Assembly (NCBI RefSeq): GCF_045999315.1
Contig: NZ_CP174607.1
Location: 3,782,001 to 3,846,000 of the forward strand
Direction: 5' to 3'
Source: Peredibacter sp045999315
Lineage (GTDB): Bacteria > Bdellovibrionota > Bacteriovoracia > Bacteriovoracales > Bacteriovoracaceae
Length of the DNA stretch: 64,000 nucleotides
Shown here: piece after piece, positions 26,040-34,713 of the stretch
Position numbering within the stretch: position 1 is the stretch's first letter
Layout: each line of letters begins with the position of its first letter
Translations under genes and position numbers: made by a program
Notes under the pieces: generated by a model
The model's input: only the letters and a program-made list of their open reading frames with translations
Databases searched by the model: none
Told to the model about the DNA's origin: nothing

Positions 26040-27191
26040 CTAGGTAAGAGCTGTTTCTAAATCTTTAATGAGATCTTCCGCATCTTCAAGCCCCACTGAC
26101 AATCGAACAGAATATGGAGTGAGTAACATCGAGTCACGCTCTTCTTGACTTAGATCCAGTCCGAAGAAGGCCAAAGTTGGTGCAATGACTGATTCAGTAG
26201 AACCAAGACTTGCTGCAAGTTGAATGAGCTTTAATTTGTGACAGAAGTTGTCCGCACTTTTGGCCACTGATGGATCAACTTCAAAAGAGATAGTGCTTCC
26301 CATGTCTTTCATTTGTTTTTTAGCAAGTTCAGAATTGGGATATCTCACCCATTTAACTTTAGGATGGGACTTTAGGAACTTTACAATTTTTTCGGCCGTT
26401 GCAGTTTGATGCGTATAACGAAGCATATAGGTCTTAAGTCCCCTCTGAATCAAATAGGCGGCCTGAGGCTCAAGTGCCGCACCTAACTGCAGACACATAT
26501 CACGAATAGTTTTAATGACACTCATTTTTCCAGCAATACATCCCGCAATCACATCTCCATGGCCGTTACCAAATTTCGTAAGACTGTGAATCATGATGTC
26601 CACATCAAATTGTGTATGCTGATGGAGTCCTGCGAAAGTTCCGTCCATACTGACTAGGATTCCATGCTTACGAGCAACCGTAATGATTTTTTCAATGTCG
26701 GCTATTTCAAGATTTGGATTTGAGGGACTTTCAAAATGAATAAGCTTGGTCTTTCCGGGTACGATGGAACTTTCAAGTTGAGAAAGATCAGAGAGACTTA
26801 AAAAAGTCGAAGTGATCTGATACTTAGAAAGATAATCGCGAATAAACACGCGACTCGGGCGATAAGATTCTTTAAAAGAGATCACGTGGTCGCCGGTCTT
26901 GAGTAAAGCAAGAAAAGTTCCCGTAAGGGCGGCCACTCCTGAACCAACCACCATACATTCTTCGCGCTTTTGAATTTCGGCCAATGTCAGCTCTAGTTGT
27001 CTCGTCGTTGGATTCGAAACTCGCGAGTACATGAATTGATCAAAATAAGGGACGGCCTCATTCGGATAGTACTTGGCAGATAGATAGATGGGCTGAATAA
27101 GGGGCCTATTTCCTTCCGTGATCTTTACTTCTACCGGGTGATTAAGTTTCGTATTAACGTTCCAATCTGTTCTGTTTTTTTGCATATACAT
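26040..27191 (-). CDS. Trans-sulfuration PLP enzyme (cystathionine synthase/lyase family)
   Basis: A 383-residue Cys/Met-metabolism PLP enzyme. The family features are YSRVSNPTTRQLE (55-67), GSGVAALTG (83-91), ESPSNPNLEI (154-163), the PLP Asp in MDGTFAG (182-188) and the Schiff-base Lys206 in SLTKFGNGHGD. Members include cystathionine gamma-synthase, gamma-lyase, beta-lyase and methionine gamma-lyase; sequence alone does not separate them here. It lies 29 bases after the SET-protein gene and may be transcribed with it. A start at ATG 27185 is also possible. Confidence 0.85.
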   Translation of the reverse strand: MYMQKNRTDWNVNTKLNHPVEVKITEGNRPLIQPIYLSAKYYPNEAVPYFDQFMYSRVSNPTTRQLELTLAEIQKREECMVVGSGVAALTGTFLALLKTGDHVISFKESYRPSRVFIRDYLSKYQITSTFLSLSDLSQLESSIVPGKTKLIHFESPSNPNLEIADIEKIITVARKHGILVSMDGTFAGLHQHTQFDVDIMIHSLTKFGNGHGDVIAGCIAGKMSVIKTIRDMCLQLGAALEPQAAYLIQRGLKTYMLRYTHQTATAEKIVKFLKSHPKVKWVRYPNSELAKKQMKDMGSTISFEVDPSVAKSADNFCHKLKLIQLAASLGSTESVIAPTLAFFGLDLSQEERDSMLLTPYSVRLSVGLEDAEDLIKDLETALT

Positions 27192-27220
27192 ATTTGATCG
27201 TAATCAACGGCATATGTAAA

Positions 27221-27577
27221 TTAATGAATCAGATTAAACTTCCGCTTTTCTTCCTCTGTGTAACCATAATTCACTGTAATTTCTTCATCGGGTCCAATCT
27301 CCCTCAAGGCCTCAATATAAAGAAGTTTTTTTCGATAATTAAAATAAAAATGACTATTGGGATCGTCAGAATGGTTATAAAGAGAACCATTCCCCAGGGC
27401 CAGTGCCACTAACTTTTTATTGTATTGGTAAACGTACCCTTCAAGAGTTGGCCCAACTTCTTGCAAGTCCATAAGCAGAAGCTCGCAGGTCTCTATGATC
27501 TGTTTTTTTATCACTGCCTGATCAGCAAAAACCCCTCTGCCTTTCTTTGGATCGTGCTGAATATAGACTTTGATCAT
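27221..27577 (-). CDS. Small SET-domain protein
   Basis: A 118-residue protein that is almost only a SET domain: KGRGVFADQAVIKKQ near residue 13 (SET-I start), GNGSLYNHSDDPN near 63 (the NHS cofactor motif) and GPDEEITVNYGY near 97 (the ELTxDY-like end with catalytic Tyr). SET proteins transfer methyl from SAM to protein lysines. No post-SET Cys cluster is present. The ATG at 27577 overlaps the TGA of the secreted metzincin-like gene upstream (ATGA), so they are coupled. A start at 27586 is possible but lacks a ribosome site. Confidence 0.75.
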   Translation of the reverse strand: MIKVYIQHDPKKGRGVFADQAVIKKQIIETCELLLMDLQEVGPTLEGYVYQYNKKLVALALGNGSLYNHSDDPNSHFYFNYRKKLLYIEALREIGPDEEITVNYGYTEEEKRKFNLIH

Positions 27578-28149
27578 AGAGTCCAAGGTCTACGGGCAAG
27601 GTCTCTCACGATGTAACCGATGCCATAAGGAACCGAATATTTTCGTTTCCATGTTGCTTTGTAATCATGATCAAAACCAAGTTTATGCAACCATTCATGA
27701 GTTAGATTTGAGGCAACATTCGCAGGAGTGTGACGATTAAAGAATTTGGTGTTCATCCAAACCCTTCTACTTCGTGGAAGTGTGTATCCCATGACCTTTG
27801 AGTCATGGTCAGTGTAGAGTTCCAATTCCAGATCCATGGCATTATTTCGAGTGGGTTTAAGACGCTCCACTCCCGCCAGAATTGCATTATAAATTTGCTG
27901 ATTGCTCATACCGCGATTATTAGCAAAGGCCTTTCTGCCTTTAAAGCGATGATTCAAAATCCTTCTTCTGAACTCCTGAGAAGCAAATATTCTACGAAGG
28001 AGATCAATTGCCTCATTAACTTTCTCTTCTCTATTACGACTCATTCGAAGCATTTTCACATTAAATTCAAAGGTGTGGGCCGCTTCTGGGACTTCAGCAA
28101 AAACTTCTAACGAAAATAGTATAGATAATAAAAGAAATAGTGATCTCAT
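27574..28149 (-). CDS. Secreted metzincin-like zinc-protease-domain protein
   Basis: A 191-residue protein with a Sec signal (MRSLFLLLSILFSLEVFA, cut before EVP) and no lipobox. The domain carries HEWLHKLGFDH (151-161, HExxHxxGxxH) and SVPYGIG (172-178). It shares the whole domain architecture with the proteins at 24623 and 54112: a helical N-part, NNRGMSNQQIYNAIL (FVDNGGYTNxQIY in the others), RNNAMDLELELY, GYTLPRSRRVWMNTKFFN. It is more basic than its relatives (many Arg/Lys). Its stop overlaps the SET gene start. Function inferred as peptidase. Confidence 0.75.
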   Translation of the reverse strand: MRSLFLLLSILFSLEVFAEVPEAAHTFEFNVKMLRMSRNREEKVNEAIDLLRRIFASQEFRRRILNHRFKGRKAFANNRGMSNQQIYNAILAGVERLKPTRNNAMDLELELYTDHDSKVMGYTLPRSRRVWMNTKFFNRHTPANVASNLTHEWLHKLGFDHDYKATWKRKYSVPYGIGYIVRDLARRPWTL

Positions 28150-28224
28150 TTAGGCTCCTTTTCGAGGAGCTAGTCTGACATAAAATCTCGACAAATGAAT
28201 ACTAACGGCAGCAAGTGCTCTGCA

Positions 28225-28959
28225 CTACTTTTCTGCAACTTTTAAGGTCGCCGCAAAAACTACTTTTTGGTCCTGTGTTCTGAATCCTTGAAATTGAAAC
28301 TTGTCCTCAGATAAAGGGCCACCGTAAATCACGATTGTGTCATTTGACATGGTCTCAGCAATAAAATTTACTTCGTATTCTTTTAGCGTGTATTGGCGAT
28401 GTTTGTCCTCAGAGATAGAGTCCAAAATCCATTGAGCATATCGAGTGTTATTAACGTGGGCATTAAGATCCAAGTCACTATTGCGGACCTGAAATTGTGC
28501 CATTTCTTTCAAATCATTTTTTAAATGGATCTTCCCTGCTTCTAGAAAAGGAGGAGCATCAAGACGAAACTGTCCTACATCCTGAAGGGCCTTCTCCGCA
28601 GGTCTTCTGGTCTTAAGATCAAGAATCAACCACTGGGTAGTACATTCACCTACTTTTTCGCCGCGGTCCCAAATTTCAAAATCACGGACGGCCATGATGC
28701 TTTTAATCGGACGGACCCAGGTCTTGAGTTCAATATCGTCTCCCCATTTGGGCCAATGATTCATACTGAGCTTCTGTCTTGTAAGGACCCATGCGGTCTG
28801 TTCTTGAATCATGGCATCGTATCCATGTCCCAGATGGGTCGCATGAATCCAGGCCGTGTCCTGAAGCAAATTCAAAAGTCCATAAAGGCCAAGTTTTTTC
28901 TGAGGATTTACCAGAAAGGTATTAACGTTGTATTTTTGGGTCCAAATAGTTTCTTTCAT
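28225..28959 (-). CDS. Acyl-ACP thioesterase (FatA/FatB-like)
   Basis: A 244-residue double-hotdog protein. The N-terminal half has TAWIHATHLGHGYDAM near 36-51, WVLTRQKLSMNHWPKWGD near 57 and LKTWVRPIKSIMAVRDFEI; the C-terminal half has NSDLDLNAHVNNTRYAQWILDSI near 155, which contains the Asn/His pair of the plant-type active site. These enzymes release fatty acids from acyl carrier protein in the cytoplasm. It is a single gene with a terminator hairpin of the next unit upstream of its start. Confidence 0.85.
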   Translation of the reverse strand: MKETIWTQKYNVNTFLVNPQKKLGLYGLLNLLQDTAWIHATHLGHGYDAMIQEQTAWVLTRQKLSMNHWPKWGDDIELKTWVRPIKSIMAVRDFEIWDRGEKVGECTTQWLILDLKTRRPAEKALQDVGQFRLDAPPFLEAGKIHLKNDLKEMAQFQVRNSDLDLNAHVNNTRYAQWILDSISEDKHRQYTLKEYEVNFIAETMSNDTIVIYGGPLSEDKFQFQGFRTQDQKVVFAATLKVAEK

Positions 28960-28970
28960 AGATAAAAAAT

Positions 28971-28998
28971 AAAAAGGCCATCTTCAGACGGCCTTTTT
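28971..28998 (-). terminator. Terminator of the response-regulator gene (bidirectional form)
   Basis: AAAAAGGCC (28971-28979) and GGCCTTTTT (28990-28998) form a 9-bp stem with a 10-base loop and T-runs in both directions. It is 104 bases after the stop of the response-regulator gene at 29102 on the minus strand. Confidence 0.75.
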
Positions 28999-29101
28999 AA
29001 TCCAGCTTGGTTATCAGTTTTGATTTTACTCTCAACTGTTTCATCTGAACAAGATCAGAATAAGAAAATTAGGATCAGATGGGAAGAAACTTAACCTCAT
29101 T

Positions 29102-29737
29102 TTATCCACAAGAAACAAGCTTGTAGCCCACTCCACTAATGGATTTAATTTGTAAGGCCTCTCCGGCCACATTCTTCAGCTTCTTACTGAGGGCCTTAAT
29201 TCTTTCTTCCGTGATCAATTTATCTGCCCATGCAATTCGTCCTGCCTTACGCGCTAAAATGATCATGATATCCATCTCTTTTTTACCAAGAGATAAAATC
29301 TTGTCTTTCACGGTTACCAGACTCCTCGCCATATCAATTCGAAGGTCCCCATAAACAATTGGTTTTGCCATTAGACGCTTTCTTTCAAGTTGTTTATTTA
29401 AGATCATTTTGAGTTCTGACATTCCGAATGGCTTTAAAATATAATCATCCATTCCCGAATACATGCCGTGCAAAATGGAAACTTCATCATAGCACTCACC
29501 CATAACCACAAGGGCGGCCCCAGAACCACAGTGTCTTAGCTCCTTACAAAATTCCACTCCATTACCTTCGCGAAATTTATAATCCAGCAATAGGAGATCA
29601 AAATGAATTTCTTGCAGCAATTTCCAGGCATGATCCAGGGTGGGAGATGACTCGACGGTAAACCCATTATAAGTGAGAGTATAGTTGAGCATTCTGGAAA
29701 ATTGCTCATCATTCGAAACTACTAAAATCTTTGTCAT
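29102..29737 (-). CDS. OmpR-like response regulator with altered receiver and shortened DNA-binding domain
   Basis: A 211-residue protein with a receiver domain (1-120) and a C-terminal winged-helix region. Phosphoacceptor D52 and K102 are kept, but the acidic pocket reads SNDE and the Ser/Thr switch position is Gly80. Compared with the full-length paralog at 55084, about 14 residues are missing between helix 2 and the recognition helix (KLITEERIKALSKKLK), while the final SISGVGYKLV hairpin remains. Canonical DNA binding is therefore doubtful. Start at 29737 is set by AGGAGG; the frame extends further upstream without signal. It follows the histidine kinase by 95 bases. Confidence 0.8.
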   Translation of the reverse strand: MTKILVVSNDEQFSRMLNYTLTYNGFTVESSPTLDHAWKLLQEIHFDLLLLDYKFREGNGVEFCKELRHCGSGAALVVMGECYDEVSILHGMYSGMDDYILKPFGMSELKMILNKQLERKRLMAKPIVYGDLRIDMARSLVTVKDKILSLGKKEMDIMIILARKAGRIAWADKLITEERIKALSKKLKNVAGEALQIKSISGVGYKLVSCG

Positions 29738-29832
29738 AACATCCTCCTGGTAGGAAGAGATTGCCACAAAATCGAGTTCACTAAAATCGAGGTAATGGTT
29801 TCCAAAAAATGGGTTCCATACTTTTTCCAAGA

Positions 29833-31191
29833 TCATTGAATGGAAAAGACCTCATAATCAACTCCTCGCTGGTCTCTCTCATCCAATGGAAGCTCAATTA
29901 AGAAGGTCGTATGAGGAGCATTCAGGACATAAGTGATATTGCCTCCATGCTTGTGAAGAATGGCATTGATCAACGTAAGACCAAGTCCCGTCCCCTTGTT
30001 TCCTTTGGTGGAATAGAACGGCTCCATCATATGTTCAACCACATCAGGAGAAATGCCTTCTCCTGAGTCCTTAAAATAAATATCGACGTAACCGGCCCTC
30101 TTTATTGTTGATACCTCAATCCATTTATCAGAAAGCTTATCAACGGCATCCAAGGAATTATTGATCAGATTCACGAAAACCTGTTCAAGCTGAACTTCAT
30201 GTCCTCGAAGATAAACGTCCTCAATATCCATCATTCGTAATTCGATGCCATGATTTTTGAGACGTTGACCGACAAAGACCAGCACATTATCCAGAATGGA
30301 TTTTAATTCCAGTCTCTCATAAGGAATTTGGTCTTGCTGATAAAAGACATTTCGAACTCCTTTAATGGTGCGATCTATTCTTTCGGTCGTATAAAGAATT
30401 TGTTGCAATCCACGAGCGAGTTCTTTTTGCTGCTCTGGATTTCGATAAATACGGAGAAGCTGTGTGGTCCGGGCCTGGATAATGGTCAAGGGATTATTGA
30501 TCTCATGAGCAATACCGGCCGACATCATTCCCAATTCGAAGAACTTCGCTTTACCCAAAAGATCTTCTTCATGAATAAATGGTTTTTCCTTTCGATGGGG
30601 ATTCAAGGTCGCAAATAATGTGGTCACACTCATGATGACTAATATAACGGCGTTACTGACTAAACTTAAAGTTTGAATTTTCTCACTTACTTCCCAAAAA
30701 GGAACCAATATCTGCAATGCAGAGAACAAAGTAAACATGAGCATCGTTCCCCTCACATCCTCAGAGACCTTGGTCATGGTCTTGATGGTGTTCCAGACAA
30801 AGACCAGTCCGCATAGGGCAAACCCAATAAAAAAGGGAAGAGCGTAAGTGACGAAAGGTTGATCCATATGGAGATAGGCCACACTCAGAATGGAACCAAA
30901 AATCAAAAAAAGAACCGGTTTTTTGTGTAACCCAATATGAAATGAATCAAGATATCTCCACATCCCTCTCATCGGCCATATCCAGCCTAAAAGTAGCAGC
31001 GGAGCGAGTTCATGACTTAAGTCAATGGCCAAAAAGATCAACAGATGCATAAAAGCAAAAGACAACCACAATTCTACTACAGGGGAGAATCTGATTTGCT
31101 TATCTTCTTCCCGCCCTTGTATCGCAGCGAAAATGGCAATCAAGAGGGAGAACGCACTGAGGATTGATAAAAGTATTACAGAACTTTTCAT
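29833..31191 (-). CDS. Membrane histidine kinase with 6-7 helix sensor region
   Basis: A 452-residue kinase. Residues 1-195 form six or seven membrane helices (7TM-like sensor with little periplasmic sequence). The dimerisation/phosphoacceptor motif is AGIAHEINNPLT with H229, followed by the ATPase N box (NLINNSLDA near 342), G1 (DSGEGI) and G2 (GTGLGLTLINAI near 405). H-E-I-N-N-P kinases are often NtrB/ZraS-like in type. Partner is the downstream response regulator at 29102. The gene is divergent from a porin gene, a possible target. Confidence 0.87.
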   Translation of the reverse strand: MKSSVILLSILSAFSLLIAIFAAIQGREEDKQIRFSPVVELWLSFAFMHLLIFLAIDLSHELAPLLLLGWIWPMRGMWRYLDSFHIGLHKKPVLFLIFGSILSVAYLHMDQPFVTYALPFFIGFALCGLVFVWNTIKTMTKVSEDVRGTMLMFTLFSALQILVPFWEVSEKIQTLSLVSNAVILVIMSVTTLFATLNPHRKEKPFIHEEDLLGKAKFFELGMMSAGIAHEINNPLTIIQARTTQLLRIYRNPEQQKELARGLQQILYTTERIDRTIKGVRNVFYQQDQIPYERLELKSILDNVLVFVGQRLKNHGIELRMMDIEDVYLRGHEVQLEQVFVNLINNSLDAVDKLSDKWIEVSTIKRAGYVDIYFKDSGEGISPDVVEHMMEPFYSTKGNKGTGLGLTLINAILHKHGGNITYVLNAPHTTFLIELPLDERDQRGVDYEVFSIQ

Positions 31192-31259
31192 GTACTAATT
31201 GTACATAGTGCGAAAGATTTTCTTTCCTTGAAAAATTCCTAATTTTCGATACTGCATTA

Positions 31260-31280
31260 GAACGGTTATCACATTCGTTC
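31260..31280. promoter_or_regulatory. Inverted repeat GAACG-N11-CGTTC between kinase and porin genes
   Basis: GAACG (31260-31264) and CGTTC (31276-31280) are spaced like a helix-turn-helix dimer site in the 187-base divergent gap. A second perfect palindrome TCCTATAGGA lies at 31338-31347, 31 bases before the porin ATG. Either could be an operator; no binding protein can be named. Confidence 0.3.
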
Positions 31281-31378
31281 CATACATGACAGATTCACTT
31301 TTCAAAGAACGAGATCCATGTCAATCTTTTAAGAATGTCCTATAGGATGGGACTGATTACTTTAAATCGGGATGTAAG

Positions 31379-32482
31379 ATGCGTATGATTCAGTTTCTAG
31401 TGTTGCTATGTTTTTCTTTTGGCGTTTCTGCCAATATCGTTGAAGACAATCAGGTTGCTAAGATCACAAAGGACATGAGCTTTGGTGGTTTTCTCGATAC
31501 CTACTACGCCTATGATTTCAATCAACCAAAAGATCACGAAAGACAATTCACCACACAACCAGTTCGTCACAATGAATTCAACATTAACCTTGCCTACGTT
31601 GAAGCGATCTTAAAGAAAGAAAAATCCCGTGGAAGACTTGCTCTTCAATACGGTAACTCAGTAACTAAAAACTATTCGAGTGAACCTACTCAAGGTGCGA
31701 CTTCAGGTCCTAATGACTCAAAAATTTTCCAAGAGGCCTATGTTGGAACAAAGATTGGTGAGAGGACCTGGATTGATATGGGGATCTTCCTTGGAAACAT
31801 CGGAGCTGAGTCTTGGATCTCAAAAGACAACTGGATTTACACTCGTGCTCTTTCCCTCGACTATGTCCCTTACTACTCTTCTGGAGCGAGACTAGAGCAT
31901 TTTATAGATAACAACCAAAGCTTCCAACTTCAGCTCTTAAATGGCTGGCAAACTATTTCTGAGAACAATCAGGGGAAGGCGATCGGAATGCAGTATAAGA
32001 ACGCTGTCACTCCTGCTTTTACTTTCACCTATAATAACTTCTTCGGAGATGAAGAAGTCGTGAGCCAAAGCTCTCGCTTCCGCGCTTACCATAACTTCAT
32101 CTTTCAATGGCTTCAATCAGATGCCTGGCAGTACATTTACACTTTTGATATTGGTCATCAGTCTCAGCAGCAAAATGATGGTGTAGACGCTTGGTTTACG
32201 ACAGCATTCACGGTGAGACACCCTCTTGATCAAAAACGTACCGTTGCCATGAGAGCTGAATATTACGCTGATCCTCATCAAGCAAACGTGGTAACAAATA
32301 CTCCAAACGGATTCCGAGTCACAAGTATCGCCACTGGTTATGATCAGAAACTGGAAGAGAACACTATGTGGAGAACAGAACTCCGCGGATTCTATTCTCA
32401 TGACGAAATTTATCCACAGGGTGTCGCAGGTAAAAACCGTCTTGAAGGATTTTTGGTGACTTCTTTATCGATGTGGTTTTAA
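31379..32482 (+). CDS. Outer-membrane porin, OmpL/BBP2-like
   Basis: A 367-residue barrel protein with a signal peptide (MRMIQFLVLLCFSFGVSA, cut before NIV). The mature N-terminus SFGGFLDTYYAYDFNQP followed by HNEFNINLAYVEAILKK and LQYGNSV is typical of putative beta-barrel porin family 2. It ends in SLSMWF, a C-terminal aromatic as used by the BAM machinery. It is divergent from the kinase/regulator pair. The 3' end overlaps sixA by 4 bases tail to tail. Substrate unknown. Confidence 0.78.
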   Translation: MRMIQFLVLLCFSFGVSANIVEDNQVAKITKDMSFGGFLDTYYAYDFNQPKDHERQFTTQPVRHNEFNINLAYVEAILKKEKSRGRLALQYGNSVTKNYSSEPTQGATSGPNDSKIFQEAYVGTKIGERTWIDMGIFLGNIGAESWISKDNWIYTRALSLDYVPYYSSGARLEHFIDNNQSFQLQLLNGWQTISENNQGKAIGMQYKNAVTPAFTFTYNNFFGDEEVVSQSSRFRAYHNFIFQWLQSDAWQYIYTFDIGHQSQQQNDGVDAWFTTAFTVRHPLDQKRTVAMRAEYYADPHQANVVTNTPNGFRVTSIATGYDQKLEENTMWRTELRGFYSHDEIYPQGVAGKNRLEGFLVTSLSMWF

Positions 32483-32973
32483 AAGTCTAATTTCGTCACC
32501 ATCTTGGGTGAGAGTAAGGTTGTAAGACGTAAATCTTCCAAGCTCTCACCTGTTAACACAGCAACTCCGGCCTTTTCTAGCTCAATTCGGATCTCACAGT
32601 TTTTATTCAAGAGATAATTCATAGACTGAGAAAGAAGGGGCTCATGCCCCACGAAACAGTACACCCCGTCAGGATCAAGTTCACGGATCGATTTTACAAA
32701 TTCCTGGGGAGTAGAATAAGGATCAAGAGTGGTGAGTATTTCATACTCACTTTTGTGATTTTCAGAATAAACAAAATTGGCCGTCTGAACCGCACGGAAT
32801 AAAGGGCTGGTATAGATCGTATCAATCTTACGGAAAACAAAATGAAGAGAATGAACCATCTCTTTGACTTCTTTAGCACCGTCCTCAGTCAAACGGCGTT
32901 TGAAGTCATCCATGTCGGTTTGATTCTTTTTCTTATCTTCTGCAGTTCCATGTCTAACAAAAATGAGTTTCAT
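32479..32973 (-). CDS. sixA: SixA-type phosphohistidine phosphatase
   Basis: A 164-residue histidine phosphatase of the small SixA subgroup (E. coli SixA 161 residues). The catalytic RHG is R7-H8-G9 (FVRHGTAED), with LTEDGAKEV near 28, TSPLFRAVQTA near 55 and the second catalytic His in FVGHEPLLSQ near 113. SixA removes phosphate from histidine phosphotransfer proteins. It is the last gene of the ornithine-lipid operon, overlapping the arginase gene by 4 bases. The link to that pathway is only positional. Confidence 0.83.
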   Translation of the reverse strand: MKLIFVRHGTAEDKKKNQTDMDDFKRRLTEDGAKEVKEMVHSLHFVFRKIDTIYTSPLFRAVQTANFVYSENHKSEYEILTTLDPYSTPQEFVKSIRELDPDGVYCFVGHEPLLSQSMNYLLNKNCEIRIELEKAGVAVLTGESLEDLRLTTLLSPKMVTKLDF

Positions 32974-33935
32974 AAGTATCGACCTGAAGTTGTTCTCGCC
33001 TCAAACATAGCGGGCATCGGTTTAATTTCTTTTCCAGCGTGGAACACCTGACGAAGAGTCGTCTCAATGAACTCTAACACTAAGGCAATTGAGCTCTCTA
33101 CACTTGCCGCATCACCAATTTGAGGATTTAGTTCTACCAAATCCATGCTCTTTAAACGCCCGGTTTCGGCCAGCACCCCACCCATCAAAAAAAGTTCTTC
33201 TAGCTTTGGGCCATGGGGAACTTTAGTGCCCGTCGAGTCAATGTCCATTTGGTCAAACACATCCACGTCAAAACTTAAATGGATGGGACAGGTGCCAAAG
33301 GGATCGGCCTTATGCAGGGCCATCTCAATCACTTCTTTCGCCCCTAATCGGTTTATATCTTCAGAGGAAAAATACTGAATGTTGTGTTTGAGGATAATGT
33401 CTTTTTCACCCTGATCCAAATCACGTGGTCCAAAAAAAATCAGTTTCTGAGGAAGAATTTTTCGACGAATCCAGCCGAAGTGTGGATGTTGAGTCAGCCC
33501 TAGAAGAAAAGCGAGCGGCATTCCATGAAAATTACCAGAAGGAGAAGTTTCAGGAGTATTAATGTCACCATGAGCATCGGCCCATACAACAACCGCTTCC
33601 GGGTGATGAGAAAGAAGACCATGGACGGTTCCTAGCGCCAATCCATGGTCTCCACCGACGTTAAGGAGAAAGCTATCTGACAAGTCTTCCTCTTCAATAC
33701 GATCATTAATGGTTTTAGTGCCGAGTCCTGCACCAAGTGAATGCTTAATGTACTTATCCTGCTTATTTTCAACGACCTTAAAAGGAAAAATGAGATCACC
33801 GAGATCTTCTGTTTTGGCGATATCTTTAAGACGAGCAATGAGCTTACCTTCTCTTAAAACATGAGGAGCAAGTCTGACTCCAATACGATCTTGTCCGAAA
33901 TCAAAGGGGATGCCGAGAACTTTAATATTTTTCAT
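32970..33935 (-). CDS. rocF: Arginase
   Basis: A 321-residue ureohydrolase. All manganese ligands are visible: H97 (GGDHGLALG), D120, H122 and D124 (WADAHGDINTPETSPSGNFHGMP), D223 and D225 (SFDVDVFDQ). The SPSGN substrate loop after DINTPE is of the arginase rather than agmatinase type. The product would be L-ornithine plus urea. It sits third in a unit with olsB and an OlsA-like acyltransferase, whose substrate is ornithine, overlapping the latter by 14 bases and sixA by 4. Confidence 0.88.
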   Translation of the reverse strand: MKNIKVLGIPFDFGQDRIGVRLAPHVLREGKLIARLKDIAKTEDLGDLIFPFKVVENKQDKYIKHSLGAGLGTKTINDRIEEEDLSDSFLLNVGGDHGLALGTVHGLLSHHPEAVVVWADAHGDINTPETSPSGNFHGMPLAFLLGLTQHPHFGWIRRKILPQKLIFFGPRDLDQGEKDIILKHNIQYFSSEDINRLGAKEVIEMALHKADPFGTCPIHLSFDVDVFDQMDIDSTGTKVPHGPKLEELFLMGGVLAETGRLKSMDLVELNPQIGDAASVESSIALVLEFIETTLRQVFHAGKEIKPMPAMFEARTTSGRYL

Positions 33936-34713
33936 ATGTCGTCCGAATCACGTCTTGTGTTGTTTTTGCCAGATAAAAGCGATCATCGCCCTTTACTTCA
34001 GGCAGACGAATCACGTGAGCATTAATTTCTTTTTGCATACACAGGCGAAGAAGATGATCAGGGAACGTCATCTTGCCGTACCAAGGGACCGCTTCACTGC
34101 CCGCTCCAGAATAGGAGAGAGTTAAAGGAAGAACTGGAATATTCGCATCTACTGCAAGTTGAAAGAAAGTTGATTTAAAAGGAAGAACCTGACAACCATC
34201 TGAACTCGTTCCTTCTGGGAACAAGAAGATGTTATGGCCGTTTCTTAACTTTTCAGAAATATCATTTAGTTCATTTTGCTTGGTATGTTCAGTGCGTTTC
34301 TCTTTTCTTCTTTCTACAAAGAAACAACCTGCAAGGCCCGTGAGTTGACCCAAAAGGAAGGTCTCGCGAATTTCCACTGATGTAATGAAAAGCGACGGGT
34401 AAAAGGCGGATAAGATCAGAACGTCAAGGTAAGAGAGATGATTGGCCACGATGAGCCTTTGTTTTACTTCCCCTCTTGTCCCATGCAGAGAAACCTTAAC
34501 GTTCAAAATCAATAATCCTATCTGAGCAAAGAAAGGAATGCTCTTGAGATATAGCTTCAGACGTTTCTTTTCATTCGTAACAAAAAATGCCATCAGTGAA
34601 TGAACCAGCAGAAAGGCCAGAATAACCAGAAAGAAGGCAAGAAATCGGAACAAACCAATGAACACATAAAATGGATTCGTTAGTTCTTTTTTTTCAAGAC
34701 TTTCTGAAATCAA
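33922..34713 (-). CDS. olsA: 1-acyl-glycerol/lyso-ornithine-lipid acyltransferase (PlsC family, OlsA-like)
   Basis: A 263-residue PlsC-family enzyme with one or two N-terminal membrane helices (residues about 18-45). The acyltransferase motif I NHLSYLD gives H92 and D97; motif III FPEGTSSDG lies near 165 and motif IV VLPLTLSYSG near 188. Because the gene overlaps olsB by 4 bases, it most likely adds the second acyl chain to lyso-ornithine lipid (OlsA), though glycerophospholipid acylation (PlsC) cannot be excluded. Confidence 0.8.
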   Translation of the reverse strand: MISESLEKKELTNPFYVFIGLFRFLAFFLVILAFLLVHSLMAFFVTNEKKRLKLYLKSIPFFAQIGLLILNVKVSLHGTRGEVKQRLIVANHLSYLDVLILSAFYPSLFITSVEIRETFLLGQLTGLAGCFFVERRKEKRTEHTKQNELNDISEKLRNGHNIFLFPEGTSSDGCQVLPFKSTFFQLAVDANIPVLPLTLSYSGAGSEAVPWYGKMTFPDHLLRLCMQKEINAHVIRLPEVKGDDRFYLAKTTQDVIRTTYEKY

